From assembly GCF_039839785.1 (NCBI RefSeq), contig NZ_JBDOQT010000001.1, forward strand, positions 1,736,001 through 1,800,000: a DNA stretch of 64,000 nt, read 5' to 3'. The position numbers were made by a program, and so were the translations under genes. Of this stretch, positions 42,260 to 51,201 are shown piece after piece. The DNA comes from Pelagibius sp. CAU 1746. Its GTDB lineage: Bacteria > Pseudomonadota > Alphaproteobacteria > Kiloniellales > Kiloniellaceae. Every line of letters starts with the position of its first letter. Position 1 is the first letter of the stretch. The notes below the pieces were generated by a model. The model did not search any database and was not told the DNA's origin. It worked only from the letters and a program-made list of their open reading frames with translations.

Positions 42260-42300
42260 GGGCCACGATCCATAAGGATCGAAGGCCCTCCTTTAATTTT
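42260..42300 (+). other. Hairpin with T-rich tail in the gap before metY
   Basis: GGGCC-AC-GATCC, loop ATAA, GGATC-GAA-GGCCC, then TCCTTTAATTTTA. It could be a second terminator or part of a structured leader. The rest of 42037-42611 shows no gene on either strand. Confidence 0.4.
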
Positions 42301-42611
42301 AGGCCCCTTTTCTTGGTGTCCGCGGCTATTTAGCCTGGACTTAGATTATTTCTAAAGTAAATTCCCCGCAGTTATTTGCAGGCGGCCTTCCCGAGGCGGC
42401 CGGTTGCGCAAGATGCCCGGCCTCTTGTGCACTCTTCGCCCCGAAACCGCGCCTTGCGATGGCCTCGAGCCGCCCCCTGACCGGAGCTTTGGAATGTCCC
42501 TCCACCGGGGCCATTCGTGTAAGATTCCGCCGCCTGCGCGATACGGCCGCCCCCGAAGATGACGCAGGGGGAAAGGCCAGGCAGGAGGAAGGCCAGGCAG
42601 AGGGAGGTCAC

Positions 42612-43907
42612 GTGGCGGATCCGAAGTTCCTGAAGTTCGATACTCTGTCGCTGCACGCGGGCCAGCAGCCCGATCCGGCGACCGGCGCCCGGGCGGTGCC
42701 GATCTACCAGACGACGTCCTACGTCTTCCGTGACACCGACCAGGCGGCGGCGCTGTTCAATCTGGAGCGCGCCGGCCACATCTACTCACGCATCTCCAAC
42801 CCCACCACGGCGGTGTTGGAGGAGCGCATCGCGGCGCTGGAACTGGGCGTCGCCGCCATCGCCACGGCCTCGGGCCACGCGGCGCTGCACCTGGCGGTCG
42901 CCACGCTGATGGGCCAGGGCGGGCACATCGTCGCCTCGCGCTCGCTCTACGGCGGCTCCATCAACCTCTTCACCCACACCCTGCCGCGCTTCGGCATCAC
43001 CACGACCTTCGTCGATCCGCGCGACGTCGCCGCCTTCCGCGACGCCATCCGCCCGGAGACGCGGCTGGTCTTCGCCGAGGGGCTCGGCAACCCGGGCCTG
43101 GAGGTGCTGGACATTCCGGCGGTGGCCGAGGTGGCGCACAAGGCCGGGCTGCCGCTGGCCATCGACAGCACCTTCGCGACTCCCTACCTCTGTCGTCCCG
43201 TCGAACTGGGCGCCGACCTGGTCATGCACTCGGCGACCAAGTGGCTGGGCGGCCACGGCCTGGCGCTCGGCGGCCTGCTGGTCGACGGCGGGCGCTTCGA
43301 TTGGGAGGACAGCGGCAAGTTCGACACCCTGACCGAGCCCTATGCCGGTTACCACGGTATCGATTTCGCCGAGGAGTTCGGCCCCCAGGCCTTCGCCATG
43401 CGCGCGCGTGCCGAGGGCCTGCGCGACTTCGGCGCGACCATGGCGCCGCAGAACGCCTTTTACATCCTGCAGGGCATCGAGACTCTGCCGCTGCGCATGG
43501 AGCGCCACATGGCCAACACCCACAAGGTGCTGGAGGCGCTGCAGCGCGAGGAGGCGGTCTCCTGGGTCCTGCACCCGGACCTGCCCGAGCACCCCGACCA
43601 CGCCCTGGGGCAGAAGCTCATGCCCAAGGGTTGCGGCTCCATCGTCTCCTTCGGCGTGAAGGGCGGGCGCGCGGCGGGCGCCAAATTCATCGAGGCCTGC
43701 CAGCTTTCCTCGCACCTCGCCAACGTCGGCGACGCCAAGACCCTGGTCATCCATCCGGCCAGCACGACGCATCAGCAGATGACGGCGGAGGAGCTGCGGC
43801 GCGCCGGGGTGGGAGAGGACATGATCCGCCTCTCGGTCGGTCTGGAAGACCCCGACGACATCATCGCCGACCTGCGCCAGGCGCTTAAGGCTTCCCAGAA
43901 GGACTGA
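42612..43907 (+). CDS. metY: O-acetylhomoserine sulfhydrylase (Cys/Met metabolism PLP enzyme)
   Basis: A 431-residue member of the Cys/Met-metabolism PLP family. Its length and motifs match O-acetylhomoserine aminocarboxypropyltransferase rather than the shorter cystathionine enzymes. Seen are DTLSLHAGQQPDPATGARAVPIYQTTSYVF at the start, SRISNPTTAVLEERIAALE near 60, the Schiff-base Lys in MHSATKWLGGHG near 210, and SVGLEDPDDIIADLRQAL at the end. The enzyme makes homocysteine from O-acetylhomoserine and sulfide. The start is GTG with AGGGAGG five bases upstream. The hydrolase gene starts eight bases after the stop, so metY heads a three-gene operon. Confidence 0.9.
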   Translation: MADPKFLKFDTLSLHAGQQPDPATGARAVPIYQTTSYVFRDTDQAAALFNLERAGHIYSRISNPTTAVLEERIAALELGVAAIATASGHAALHLAVATLMGQGGHIVASRSLYGGSINLFTHTLPRFGITTTFVDPRDVAAFRDAIRPETRLVFAEGLGNPGLEVLDIPAVAEVAHKAGLPLAIDSTFATPYLCRPVELGADLVMHSATKWLGGHGLALGGLLVDGGRFDWEDSGKFDTLTEPYAGYHGIDFAEEFGPQAFAMRARAEGLRDFGATMAPQNAFYILQGIETLPLRMERHMANTHKVLEALQREEAVSWVLHPDLPEHPDHALGQKLMPKGCGSIVSFGVKGGRAAGAKFIEACQLSSHLANVGDAKTLVIHPASTTHQQMTAEELRRAGVGEDMIRLSVGLEDPDDIIADLRQALKASQKD

Positions 43908-43915
43908 AACCCAAG

Positions 43916-44704
43916 ATGGACCTGACCGTTGCGGGACAGCACGTCCATGCCGGCACCGGCGGACGCGCCTTCGACCCGGATCTCCCCTTGATCGTTTTCC
44001 TGCACGGCGCCGGCCTGGACCATACGGTCTGGGCGCTGCCGGCACGCTACTTCGCCCACCGCGACCGCTCGGTGCTGGCCGTCGACCTGCCGGGCCACGG
44101 CAAGTCACAAGGCGCGCCTTTGACATCGATCGCCGCCCTGGCCGACTGGGTGGTGAAGCTGCTGGACGAGGTGGGCGCGGGCAGGGCGGCGCTGGCCGGC
44201 CACTCCCAGGGCGCGCTGATCGCCCTCGAAACCACGGCGCGGCACGGCAGCCGCGTGCGGGCGCTGGCCCTGCTGGGCGCGGCGCCGAAGATGCCGGTGC
44301 ATCCGGACCTGTTGGCGTCGGCGGAAGCCAACGACCACAAGGCCTTCGACCTCATGACCTCCTGGGGCTTCGGCCCGGCCGGGCATCTCGGCGGCGCGCG
44401 CGTCCCGGGCTCCTGGCTCATGGGCGGCGGCGAGCGCCTGCTGGAGCGGGTGCGGCCCGGCGTGCTCCACGCCGACCTCACCGCCTGCAATGCCTATCAG
44501 GAGGGGATGGAGGCCGCCGCCAAGGTCGCCTGTCCGGCTGTGGTGATCATGGGGGCTGAGGACAAGATGACTCCGGCCCGCGCCGGCGCGAAGCTGGCCG
44601 GCGCGATCCCCAAGGCGCAGCAGGTGCTGATCCCCGGCTGCGGCCACATGATGCTGGCCGAAAAGCCTGACGAGACGTTGGATGCGCTGAGGACGATTCT
44701 CTAG
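43916..44704 (+). CDS. Alpha/beta-fold hydrolase
   Basis: A 262-residue alpha/beta hydrolase. The oxyanion segment is [12 protein letters not shown] near 29, the nucleophile elbow [11 protein letters not shown] near 96 (Ser in GHSQG), the late acid in [13 protein letters not shown] near 213, and the His in [14 protein letters not shown] near 243. It resembles 3-oxoadipate enol-lactonase-like and haloperoxidase-like hydrolases. Substrate is unknown. It sits between metY and a thioesterase with gaps of eight bases on each side. Confidence 0.88.
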   Translation: MDLTVAGQHVHAGTGGRAFDPDLPLIVFLHGAGLDHTVWALPARYFAHRDRSVLAVDLPGHGKSQGAPLTSIAALADWVVKLLDEVGAGRAALAGHSQGALIALETTARHGSRVRALALLGAAPKMPVHPDLLASAEANDHKAFDLMTSWGFGPAGHLGGARVPGSWLMGGGERLLERVRPGVLHADLTACNAYQEGMEAAAKVACPAVVIMGAEDKMTPARAGAKLAGAIPKAQQVLIPGCGHMMLAEKPDETLDALRTIL

Positions 44705-44712
44705 AGACGCCG

Positions 44713-45144
44713 ATGAGTGATGTAGCCGAAACCCGCGACCGCTTCCCACACTTCCTCACCATCCCGACGCGCTGGATGGACAACGATCTGTACGGCCACG
44801 TGAACAACGTCGTCTACTACTCCTACTTCGACACGGTCATCAACGAATACCTGATCCGCGAAGGCGGGCTCGACATCCACGACGGCCCGGTGATCGGCGT
44901 CTGCGCCGAGAGCAGCTGCAGCTTCAAGGCCTCCTTCGCCTTTCCCGAAGACGTCGAGGCGGGCCTGCGCGTCGGCCACCTGGGCAACCGCTCGGTACGC
45001 TACGAGATCGGCCTCTTCAAGGACGGCCGCGAAGAGGCCGCGGCGCTGGGCAGCTTCGTGCACGTCTTCGTCGAACGCGCCGGCATGACGCCGGTACCGA
45101 TCCCGGACGGGCTAAGGAAGGCGCTCGAGACGTTGCAGGTGTGA
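44713..45144 (+). CDS. Acyl-CoA thioesterase, 4-hydroxybenzoyl-CoA thioesterase (hotdog) family
   Basis: A 143-residue hotdog-fold protein. [28 protein letters not shown] near 20 has the active-site Asp of the YbgC/4HBT type (D-x-x-GHVNN). [22 protein letters not shown] and [20 protein letters not shown] follow as in the family. It hydrolyses an acyl-CoA, not further specified. Last gene of the metY operon; repeat C follows. Confidence 0.88.
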   Translation: MSDVAETRDRFPHFLTIPTRWMDNDLYGHVNNVVYYSYFDTVINEYLIREGGLDIHDGPVIGVCAESSCSFKASFAFPEDVEAGLRVGHLGNRSVRYEIGLFKDGREEAAALGSFVHVFVERAGMTPVPIPDGLRKALETLQV

Positions 45145-45170
45145 GCGCTGCCCCTCCCGACATCCTCAAT

Positions 45171-45263
45171 CGTCATGCTCGGACTTGATCCGAGCATCCA
45201 TTCATCCACTTCTCCGGACCGTGCGGTTGAGGAATGGACCCTCGGGTCAAGCCCGAGGGCGAC
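45171..45263. repeat. Dispersed inverted repeats, family C
   Basis: ATGCTCGGACTTGATCCGAG and GACCCTCGGGTCAAGCCCGAG lie in inverted order about 45 bases apart, between convergent genes. The same family is found at 11178-11278. Confidence 0.75.
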
Positions 45264-45275
45264 AATCCAGAAAAC

Positions 45276-46073
45276 CTAATCCCCCGCCAAGCGATCCAAC
45301 CGCAGGCGGTCGCGGCTGTCGGTCAGGCGGTAGACGCCGACGAAGACGGCGGCGACGGCGCCCAGCGTGGTGCCGCCGGCGATCATGAACATGATCATCA
45401 GCTGGTACTTCACCGCCTCCAGCGGCTCGACGCCAGCGAGGATCTGGCCGGTCATCATGCCGGGCAGGGAGACCAGGCCGGTGGCGGCCAGCGCATTGAT
45501 GATCGGCATGAGCGCGGTGGTCAGCGCCTGGCGCGTCACCGGCAGCAGGGCCGTGCGCCGTGTCGCGCCGAGGCAGAGCAGGGCCTCGATGCCCGGGCGC
45601 TGCTGGCGCGCGCCCTCGGTCAGGCGCTGCAGGCCCAGCGCCACGCCGGTCATGGTGTTGCCCATGATCATGCCCAGCAGCGGCAGGGCGTAGCGCGGGT
45701 CGTACCAGGGCTCCGGTTTCACCGCCGTGGTCAGCGCGAAGATGGTGACCAGGGCGGCGGCCATCAGCATGGCCGAGGTGCCGATGCCGTAGGCCCAGGC
45801 GGGTTCAAAGCCGCGCTCCTGCCGGGCCATGATCTCGCGCCCGGCGAAGAGCACCATGGCCAGCGCGGCGAGGCCGGTCCACCAGGGCGAGACCAGCTCG
45901 AAGAGCTTGGTCAGCACCAGGCCGACGAGGGCGAGCTGCAGGGCGCAGCGCAGGCCCGCCCACAGAAGCTTCTTCTCGATCTTCAACTGCAGGGCCAGCG
46001 ACAAGGCCGCCACGCCGAGCAGCAGCAGCGCGGCCAGGCCCAGGTCCCAATAGTCGAGGCGGATGTAGTTCAC
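45276..46073 (-). CDS. fetB: FetB-type ABC exporter permease (UPF0014)
   Basis: A 265-residue membrane protein with about seven helices. MNYIRLDYWDLGLAALLLLGVAALSLALQLKIEKKLLWAGLRCALQLALVGLVL is the FetB/UPF0014 N-terminus. LPLLGMIMGNTMTGVALGLQRL near 130 and ATRRTALLPVTRQALTTALMPIINALAATGLVSLPGMMTGQIL near 170-212 are the family core. In E. coli FetAB exports iron and protects against oxidative stress. The GTG start overlaps the TGA of fetA (GTGA). Confidence 0.9.
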   Translation of the reverse strand: MNYIRLDYWDLGLAALLLLGVAALSLALQLKIEKKLLWAGLRCALQLALVGLVLTKLFELVSPWWTGLAALAMVLFAGREIMARQERGFEPAWAYGIGTSAMLMAAALVTIFALTTAVKPEPWYDPRYALPLLGMIMGNTMTGVALGLQRLTEGARQQRPGIEALLCLGATRRTALLPVTRQALTTALMPIINALAATGLVSLPGMMTGQILAGVEPLEAVKYQLMIMFMIAGGTTLGAVAAVFVGVYRLTDSRDRLRLDRLAGD

Positions 46074-46684
46074 CGCGCTTCTGCCTCTTCCAGCATTTCC
46101 TCGCGCAGGCGGCCGCGGTCGATCCAGAAGCGCCGCGTCGCCACGCGCGCGGCCTGGCGCTTGTCGTGCGTGACCCACAGCAAGGCGAGGCCGTTTTCCT
46201 GCTTCTCGCGCAGCAGCGCCTCGACGGCGGCGGTGGTTTCCTCGTCCAGCGGCCCTGTGGGCTCGTCCAGCAGCAGTACTTCCGGGCGATGCTCCAGGGC
46301 GCGCAGCAGGGCGAGGCGTTGGCGTTCGCCGGTGGAGAGCTGGCTGACCCGGCGCGTCTCCGCCTCCGGCGAGACCTTCAGGCGGCGGGCCGGGCCCGCC
46401 TGGGCCGCCCAGTCCTGGAAATGATCGCTCAGACGCTCTGACCACCAGCCCGGTTCGGCGGGGATGTAGCCGACCCGCCGGCGCCAGGTGGGCGCTGCAA
46501 TCTTCTCGCGCGGCGTGCCGTCCAGGGCAACCTCGCCCTCGTTGGGGTCGAGATCGGCGATGGCGCGCAGCAGCAGCGACTTGCCGGCGCCGGAGGGGCC
46601 GCGCAGGGCGATGCATTCGCCGGCGGCCAGTTCGAAAGCGACCGGCTCCAGGCCGGGGCGGGTGAGATTCTTGACGCTCAGCAT
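46070..46684 (-). CDS. fetA: FetA-type ABC transporter ATP-binding protein
   Basis: A 204-residue ABC ATPase. Walker A is LRGPSGAGKSLLLRAIA near 28, the Q-loop region GYIPAEPGWW, the signature QLSTGERQRLALLRALE near 115, Walker B VLLLDEPTGPLD near 136, and the H-loop LLWVTHDKRQA. Its short length and coupling to fetB fit the FetA partner. It powers the FetB permease. The histidine kinase gene ends 51 bases upstream on the same strand. Confidence 0.9.
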   Translation of the reverse strand: MLSVKNLTRPGLEPVAFELAAGECIALRGPSGAGKSLLLRAIADLDPNEGEVALDGTPREKIAAPTWRRRVGYIPAEPGWWSERLSDHFQDWAAQAGPARRLKVSPEAETRRVSQLSTGERQRLALLRALEHRPEVLLLDEPTGPLDEETTAAVEALLREKQENGLALLWVTHDKRQAARVATRRFWIDRGRLREEMLEEAEAR

Positions 46685-46735
46685 AGAGCGGGCAGATTAG
46701 GCCATCGCGGCCCGGATGTCGCTAGCCTCCGCCGC

Positions 46736-48280
46736 TCAGCGCTCCGGCATGGCGGCCAGGCGCGGCTCCACCCCGGCGCTGATCGGGCCCGCTTCCACCG
46801 CGCTTGCGGTGTGAACGCGCTCCGGCGGCAAGACGATGGTGACGCGGGTACCGCCTTCGGGCAGGCCCTCCAGCTCCAGCGCCCCGCCGTGCAGCTCCGT
46901 CAGCACCTTGGCGAGCGGCAGGCCCAGGCCGGTCCCCTCGATCTGCTCGGCGGCGTCCAGGCGCTCGAAGGGAGTGAGAGCCTGGGGAATGTCCTCCGGC
47001 TTGATGCCGATGCCGCTGTCGGTGACGGCGATGGCGAGGGCATCGTCGTCGCGCAGCTCGGCGCTCACCAGGATGCGGCCGCCTTCCGGCGTGAACTTCA
47101 CCGCGTTCGACAGCAGGTTCAGGACGGCTTGGCGCAGCTTGGTGAGGTCGGCGTCGAGCCGCAGGTCCTTGGGCAGCCTGGCGGTGACGGTGATCTTCTG
47201 CTGCTCGGCGCGCGGCCGGATGAGCCGCAGGCAGGGGCCGACGGCGTCCTCCAGAGTGATCTCCTGCTCGCTGAGGCGCAGGTGGCCGGCTTCGGCCCGC
47301 GCCAGGTCGAGAATGTCGCTGATTACCGTCAGCAGGTGTTGGCCGCTCTTGTGGATGTCCTGGGCGTAGTCGGCATAGCGCGCGGGGATCGGGCCCATGG
47401 TTTCGCGCGTCATCACTTCGGAGAACCCGAGGATCGCGTTCAAGGGCGTGCGCAGTTCGTGGCTCATGAGGGCGAGGAAGCGCGACTTGGCGCGGCTGGC
47501 CGCCTCGGCGATGCGCCGTCCCTCGCTGGCGGTGCGCGCCTGCTCGGCATGGGCGGAGGCCAGGACCTCGGCCTGGTGGCGGCGCTGCTGCAGGAAGAGG
47601 ATGAGGCCGCTCACCGTGGCCAGCACCAGGAACAGCACGCCGCCGGAGACGATAGCGCCGCGGCGCGCGGCGGCAAGGAAGCCGGCGGCGGGCACGTCGA
47701 TGACGAAGGCGCCCATGACGTCGCCCAAGCGCCAAGGCTCGCCGCTGCCGACATAGAGGTTGTGGCAGTCGACGCAGGCCTGCTGGCTGGCGACCGAAGG
47801 CGCGATGGTACGAAACACGAGGGCGCCGTTCCGGGTCAGCCACTCGCTGCGCGGTTCGCTGCGCCCGGTCCGGGCCGCCTCGCGGATCGCGGCGGCCGTC
47901 GTCTCGTCCTGCGGCGCCGTGGCGATCTCGCGCCCGGGGATGCCGAGCCAGTCCATCTGCAGTTGATGGTCGCTGTCGCGCGCGGCGTTGAAGCGATCGA
48001 TGGAGTGGGCGCGGAAAGTGGCGGGCACCGGCGCGTCGTCCGCCAGGACGTCGCTGCGGATGTCGGTGTAGTTGGCGACCATGGCCTCGACCAGGCGCAG
48101 GGCGGTGGCGGTTTCCTCCGCCTTGTTGGTCTCGAACCAGTGCAGGTTGGAGCGGTAGAGGGCGTAGCCGCCGGCGATGCTGGAGACCAGGATGAGAACG
48201 AGCAGCGGCAACCAGGCCTTGCCGACCTGGGGTCGCAGGAGTCTTGTCCTATTTGTTTCTTCGGTGTCGATGCCCGGCAC
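46736..48280 (-). CDS. Sensor histidine kinase with periplasmic c-type haem domain (DUF3365/Tll0287-like)
   Basis: A 514-residue membrane kinase. TM1 is about 25-45. The periplasmic sensor of about 160 residues has the Tll0287-like layout and the haem-binding CVDCH near 168 (CxxCH, c-type). TM2 is about 207-230, followed by a coiled linker, the H box ALMSHELRTPLNAILGFSEVM near 272, and ATP-binding motifs NLLSNAVKFTPEGG, DSGIGI and EGTGLGLPLAK. No response regulator is adjacent. A haem-carrying sensor should respond to redox state, NO or another haem ligand. The start is GTG with a weak ribosome binding site. It lies upstream of fetAB and may share a transcript. Confidence 0.88.
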   Translation of the reverse strand: MPGIDTEETNRTRLLRPQVGKAWLPLLVLILVSSIAGGYALYRSNLHWFETNKAEETATALRLVEAMVANYTDIRSDVLADDAPVPATFRAHSIDRFNAARDSDHQLQMDWLGIPGREIATAPQDETTAAAIREAARTGRSEPRSEWLTRNGALVFRTIAPSVASQQACVDCHNLYVGSGEPWRLGDVMGAFVIDVPAAGFLAAARRGAIVSGGVLFLVLATVSGLILFLQQRRHQAEVLASAHAEQARTASEGRRIAEAASRAKSRFLALMSHELRTPLNAILGFSEVMTRETMGPIPARYADYAQDIHKSGQHLLTVISDILDLARAEAGHLRLSEQEITLEDAVGPCLRLIRPRAEQQKITVTARLPKDLRLDADLTKLRQAVLNLLSNAVKFTPEGGRILVSAELRDDDALAIAVTDSGIGIKPEDIPQALTPFERLDAAEQIEGTGLGLPLAKVLTELHGGALELEGLPEGGTRVTIVLPPERVHTASAVEAGPISAGVEPRLAAMPER

Positions 48281-48510
48281 CTGCCGTCCCTCGTGTTATT
48301 TCGGCGCCCTGCCGCTTGGCCGCCATCCTACTATGGAAGGCAAAGCAGATCCTTGACGCCAATGGTTAACAAAGTATGAGCGGCCTGCCGCGCCGTGGCG
48401 GCGGCAGGGGACGGAGCGGCCGATTAGGACTATGATCATCGCAGCCGCCTCCGCCGACGGAGACCGGCCAAGACGGTAGATAACAGGACGGTAGATAAGA
48501 GGAGCAAGGC

Positions 48511-49692
48511 GTGCGGCGTCTTCCGGCGGTCTGGCAACTCGCCCTGGCGCAGACCATCGTCTGGGCGGGGCTGTTCTACAGTTTTCCAGCGCTAATCCTG
48601 CGCTGGGAGACGGATTTCGGCTGGGCCAAGGCGGAGCTGACCGGCGCCGTCACGCTGGCCATCGGGCTTTCGGCGGTCTTCTCGCCGCTGGCCGGGCGCC
48701 TCATCGACCGCGGCCTCGGCCCGCAGGTGCTGGCCGGAGGGGCGCTTGCGGGCGGGCTCTGCATCGCTTTGTTGGGGGTTGTGCAATCCCTGTGGCAATT
48801 CTATTTGCTGTGGTGCCTCATCGGCATCAGCACCGCTTTCTGTCTCTACGATGCCTGTTTCGCCCTGGTGGTGCGCGCCGAAGGGACGCAGGCGCGCCGC
48901 CCCATCACCCTCATCACCCTGGTCGCCGGACTCGCCGGCACCCTGTCTTTTCCGGTGGCCCACGGCATCGCCGAGGCCTTCGGCTGGCGCTGGAGCTGCC
49001 TGGCTTTTGCGCTGATGATCTGCCTTCTCGGCCTGCCGCTGATGTGGCTGGGCGCGCGTACGATGGAAGCGACGGCGGAGCCGGAGGTCGAGCTGGAAGA
49101 CGGCGGCGGCGAGGACAGCCGGAGAGGCGGCTTCCTGCGCCGCCCGGCCTTCTGGCTTCTGGCCGTGGGCTTCGCGCTGCTGGGCCTCAACCACTCGACC
49201 ATCTTGAACCACCTGCTGCCGCTGCTCGACGAGCGCGGCATCCCGGCGGGCATGGCGGTCTTCGCCGCTGCCATGATCGGGCCAATGCAGGTGGCCGGGC
49301 GGCTGGCGATGATGGCGGTGGAGCGCCACGTCTCCAACCGCGGCATCACCGCCGCCTGTTTCGGCTCGGTGGCGCTGGCGACGGCCTCCCTCTTCACCGC
49401 CTCGCTGGTGCCGATGATGCTGGTGCCCTTCGTCATCCTGCAGGGCGCCGGCCACGGGGTGACCAGCATCATGAAGCCGCTGGTCATTGGCGACGTGCTG
49501 GGCCGGGCCAACTTCGGCGCCGTCAGCGGCAGCCAGGCGATGATCTTCAAGCTGACGGTGGCGGTGGCACCCTTCGTCGGCGCGCTGCTGTGGGAGCTGG
49601 GCAGCTACGACCTGGTGTTGGCTGTCATGCTGGCCGCGGCGGTGGTCGGCCTCGGCCTCTTCCTTGCCGCCTGGCGGGTACGCCCTGCCTGA
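48511..49692 (+). CDS. Major facilitator superfamily transporter
   Basis: A 393-residue MFS protein with 12 predicted helices. FPALILRWETDFGWAKAELTGAVTLAIGLSAVFSPLAGRLIDRGLGPQVLAGG shows helices 1-2 and the D-R-G loop motif (motif A variant GRLIDRGLG). The acidic central loop EATAEPEVELEDGGGEDSRR near 188 separates the halves. It resembles the oxalate/formate and monocarboxylate-type MFS families. Substrate is unknown. The GTG start follows GAGGAGC. It is closed by the palindromic terminator shared with hsp20. Confidence 0.85.
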   Translation: MRRLPAVWQLALAQTIVWAGLFYSFPALILRWETDFGWAKAELTGAVTLAIGLSAVFSPLAGRLIDRGLGPQVLAGGALAGGLCIALLGVVQSLWQFYLLWCLIGISTAFCLYDACFALVVRAEGTQARRPITLITLVAGLAGTLSFPVAHGIAEAFGWRWSCLAFALMICLLGLPLMWLGARTMEATAEPEVELEDGGGEDSRRGGFLRRPAFWLLAVGFALLGLNHSTILNHLLPLLDERGIPAGMAVFAAAMIGPMQVAGRLAMMAVERHVSNRGITAACFGSVALATASLFTASLVPMMLVPFVILQGAGHGVTSIMKPLVIGDVLGRANFGAVSGSQAMIFKLTVAVAPFVGALLWELGSYDLVLAVMLAAAVVGLGLFLAAWRVRPA

Positions 49693-49705
49693 GCGCAAAA
49701 CGAAA

Positions 49706-49735
49706 CCGGCCGGATGGATTGCTCCATCCGGCCGG
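49706..49735. terminator. Bidirectional terminator between MFS and hsp20 genes
   Basis: A perfect 13-pair stem, CCGGCCGGATGGA / TCCATCCGGCCGG, with loop TTGC. On the minus strand it is followed by TTTCGTTTTG, so it serves the hsp20 side best. Confidence 0.75.
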
Positions 49736-49784
49736 CCGTTCCGGTCATGAACCCCCTGGCGGACAGGGGGTGGGCGGCGGCTCT

Positions 49785-50252
49785 TTAGGCCGCCTCGTTC
49801 TCGATCACCTTGGCCTTCTTGTCGCCGTTGGTGATGGCGATGCTCCGCGGCTTCATGGCCTCGGGGATCTCGCGCACCAGCTCGACGGCCAGCAGGCCGT
49901 TCTCCAGCTTCGCGCCGGTCACCTTGATGTGGTCGGCAAGGTCGAAGCGGCGCTCGAAGGCGCGGTTGGCGATGCCGCGGTGCAGGAAGGTCACCTCGTC
50001 CTCGCCTTCGGCCTTGTCCTTGCGGCCGGAGATCACGAGGCTGTTTTCCTTCGCGGTGATGTCGAGTTCGTCCTCACCGAAGCCGGCGACCGCCATGACG
50101 ATGCGGTAGGCGTCGTCGCTGACCTTCTCGATGTTGTAGGGCGGATAGCTGAACGCGCTCTCCTCGAGACGGCCAGCCGTATCGAGCGATTTCAGAAGCC
50201 GGTCGAAGCCGACCGAGGCGCGGTACAGGGGGGAAAGATCCATGGTACGCAT
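49785..50252 (-). CDS. Small heat shock protein Hsp20 (IbpA-type)
   Basis: A 155-residue alpha-crystallin-domain chaperone. MRTMDLSPLYRASVGFDRLLKSLD is the alphaproteobacterial IbpA-like start. SYPPYNIEKVSDDAYRIVMAVAGFGEDELDI opens the alpha-crystallin domain, and ENGLLAVELVREIPEAMKPRSIAI closes it with the I-x-I-like tail. It holds unfolded proteins during heat stress. The ATG at 50252 is chosen: AAAGGAG is nine bases upstream, while the in-frame GTG at 50258 is too close. The leader looks like a ROSE-type thermometer. Confidence 0.92.
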   Translation of the reverse strand: MRTMDLSPLYRASVGFDRLLKSLDTAGRLEESAFSYPPYNIEKVSDDAYRIVMAVAGFGEDELDITAKENSLVISGRKDKAEGEDEVTFLHRGIANRAFERRFDLADHIKVTGAKLENGLLAVELVREIPEAMKPRSIAITNGDKKAKVIENEAA

Positions 50253-50372
50253 GTCCACATTCTCCTTTGAGCAACATGGTTTTGGTCATCGGGCCCACCG
50301 GATGGTCGGACCCTCGCTTGCTTGCCGCCGGATGTGGGACCCTGCTGGGAGGCATCCCCTTGGCGGCACTGG
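50253..50372 (-). promoter_or_regulatory. Possible ROSE-type RNA thermometer in the hsp20 leader
   Basis: The leader is about 120 bases and G+C-rich with several hairpins. Its 3' end reads ATGTTGCTCAAAGGAGAAT, so the UUGCU box typical of ROSE elements lies five bases before the AGGAG ribosome binding site and can fold back on it. The position, directly before an hsp20 gene of an alphaproteobacterium, is the classical one. The fold was judged by eye only. Confidence 0.5.
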
Positions 50373-50403
50373 ATATATCGTGAGGGCCCGGCGCCGATTC
50401 AAG
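50373..50403 (-). promoter_or_regulatory. Possible RpoH (sigma-32) promoter of hsp20
   Basis: On the minus strand CTTGAATC (50403-50396) and CGATATAT (50380-50373) lie about 16 bases apart, a reasonable match to the alphaproteobacterial RpoH pattern CTTGAA-N-CNATAT. It sits just upstream of the proposed leader. Confidence 0.45.
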
Positions 50404-50579
50404 GCGCCCCGACGTTCCGAAGATGAAGGAAAATATTCATAAATTCGACCCCGACGCCGCCGCGGCCTGTCCCTTTCGAGACCAAGGGATTATTAAGCCG
50501 GCCTCGGTTAAACTCGCCGCCGGAGAGTAGGGAGCCGGAGAACGGAGCGCGGGCGGCTTGGGCCGGCCTGCGGCTTTCC

Positions 50580-51032
50580 GTGGCCGCTACGACAGATTTC
50601 AGGGCAAGAGACTTCAGTTTGAGTGATACCACCGTCGCCTTTTTCGACAGCACCTTCGAGGAGGCCCTGGCGCTGACCCGCGAGGCCCGCGACTACCTGA
50701 CCCATCGCGAGCCTTTGGAGCGCGAGCGCCTGACGCCGAACGACCGCATGTTGGCCTCCTGCGAGGCCATGCGGCTGACCTCGCGCCTGACCCAGATTAT
50801 GGCCTGGCTGCTGGTGCAGAAGGCGGTGCACGCGGGGGAAATGTCCCGCGAGGAGGCCAAGGCGCCGGAATTCCGCCTGGCCGGGAAGTCGGTCTGCGAG
50901 GAAACCAAGCCGCCGGTGGACGGCTCCCTGCAGCCGCGTCTGGCCGAGCTGCTGGACCGCTCGCTTCGCCTCTACCAGCGGGTTTCCCGCCTGGATTCGC
51001 TACAGGACCCGCCGCGCCGGCAGTTCAGCTAG
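50580..51032 (+). CDS. rcdA: Protease adaptor RcdA (DUF1465)
   Basis: A 150-residue DUF1465 protein, the family of Caulobacter RcdA, an adaptor that helps ClpXP degrade CtrA and other cell-cycle proteins. Helical segments DSTFEEALALTREARDYLT, LASCEAMRLTSRLTQIMAWLLVQKAV and LAELLDRSLRLYQRVSRLDSL form the three-helix core, and the C-terminus PPRRQFS is short and disordered. The start is GTG with only a weak ribosome binding site. Together with trcR it is the second cell-cycle marker of the window. Confidence 0.8.
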   Translation: MAATTDFRARDFSLSDTTVAFFDSTFEEALALTREARDYLTHREPLERERLTPNDRMLASCEAMRLTSRLTQIMAWLLVQKAVHAGEMSREEAKAPEFRLAGKSVCEETKPPVDGSLQPRLAELLDRSLRLYQRVSRLDSLQDPPRRQFS

Positions 51033-51126
51033 ATCGGATTCACAGGGCCGCTGGATCGCCTCCGGCGATTCCAGCCGATCCTGATCTGCTCCAGGCTCTC
51101 GTCGAGCCGTCCTGCGGACATGACAA

Positions 51127-51150
51127 AAGGGCGGCAGAACTGCCGCCCTT
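51127..51150 (-). terminator. Terminator of rpmE
   Basis: The perfect ten-pair stem AAGGGCGGCA / TGCCGCCCTT with a GAAC/GTTC loop is followed on the minus strand by TTTT. It lies 52 bases after the rpmE stop. Confidence 0.8.
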
Positions 51151-51201
51151 CGATGTCGTACTGGCAGGCGCCGTTCGGCGCCCCGGCTGGCTCAGCCCGT
51201 C

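Noticed and set aside
41881-42273. 130-codon minus-strand frame across the candidate sRNA region
   Set aside because: Basic, low-complexity sequence with no family likeness; it crosses a clear intrinsic terminator and the hairpins of the opposite strand.
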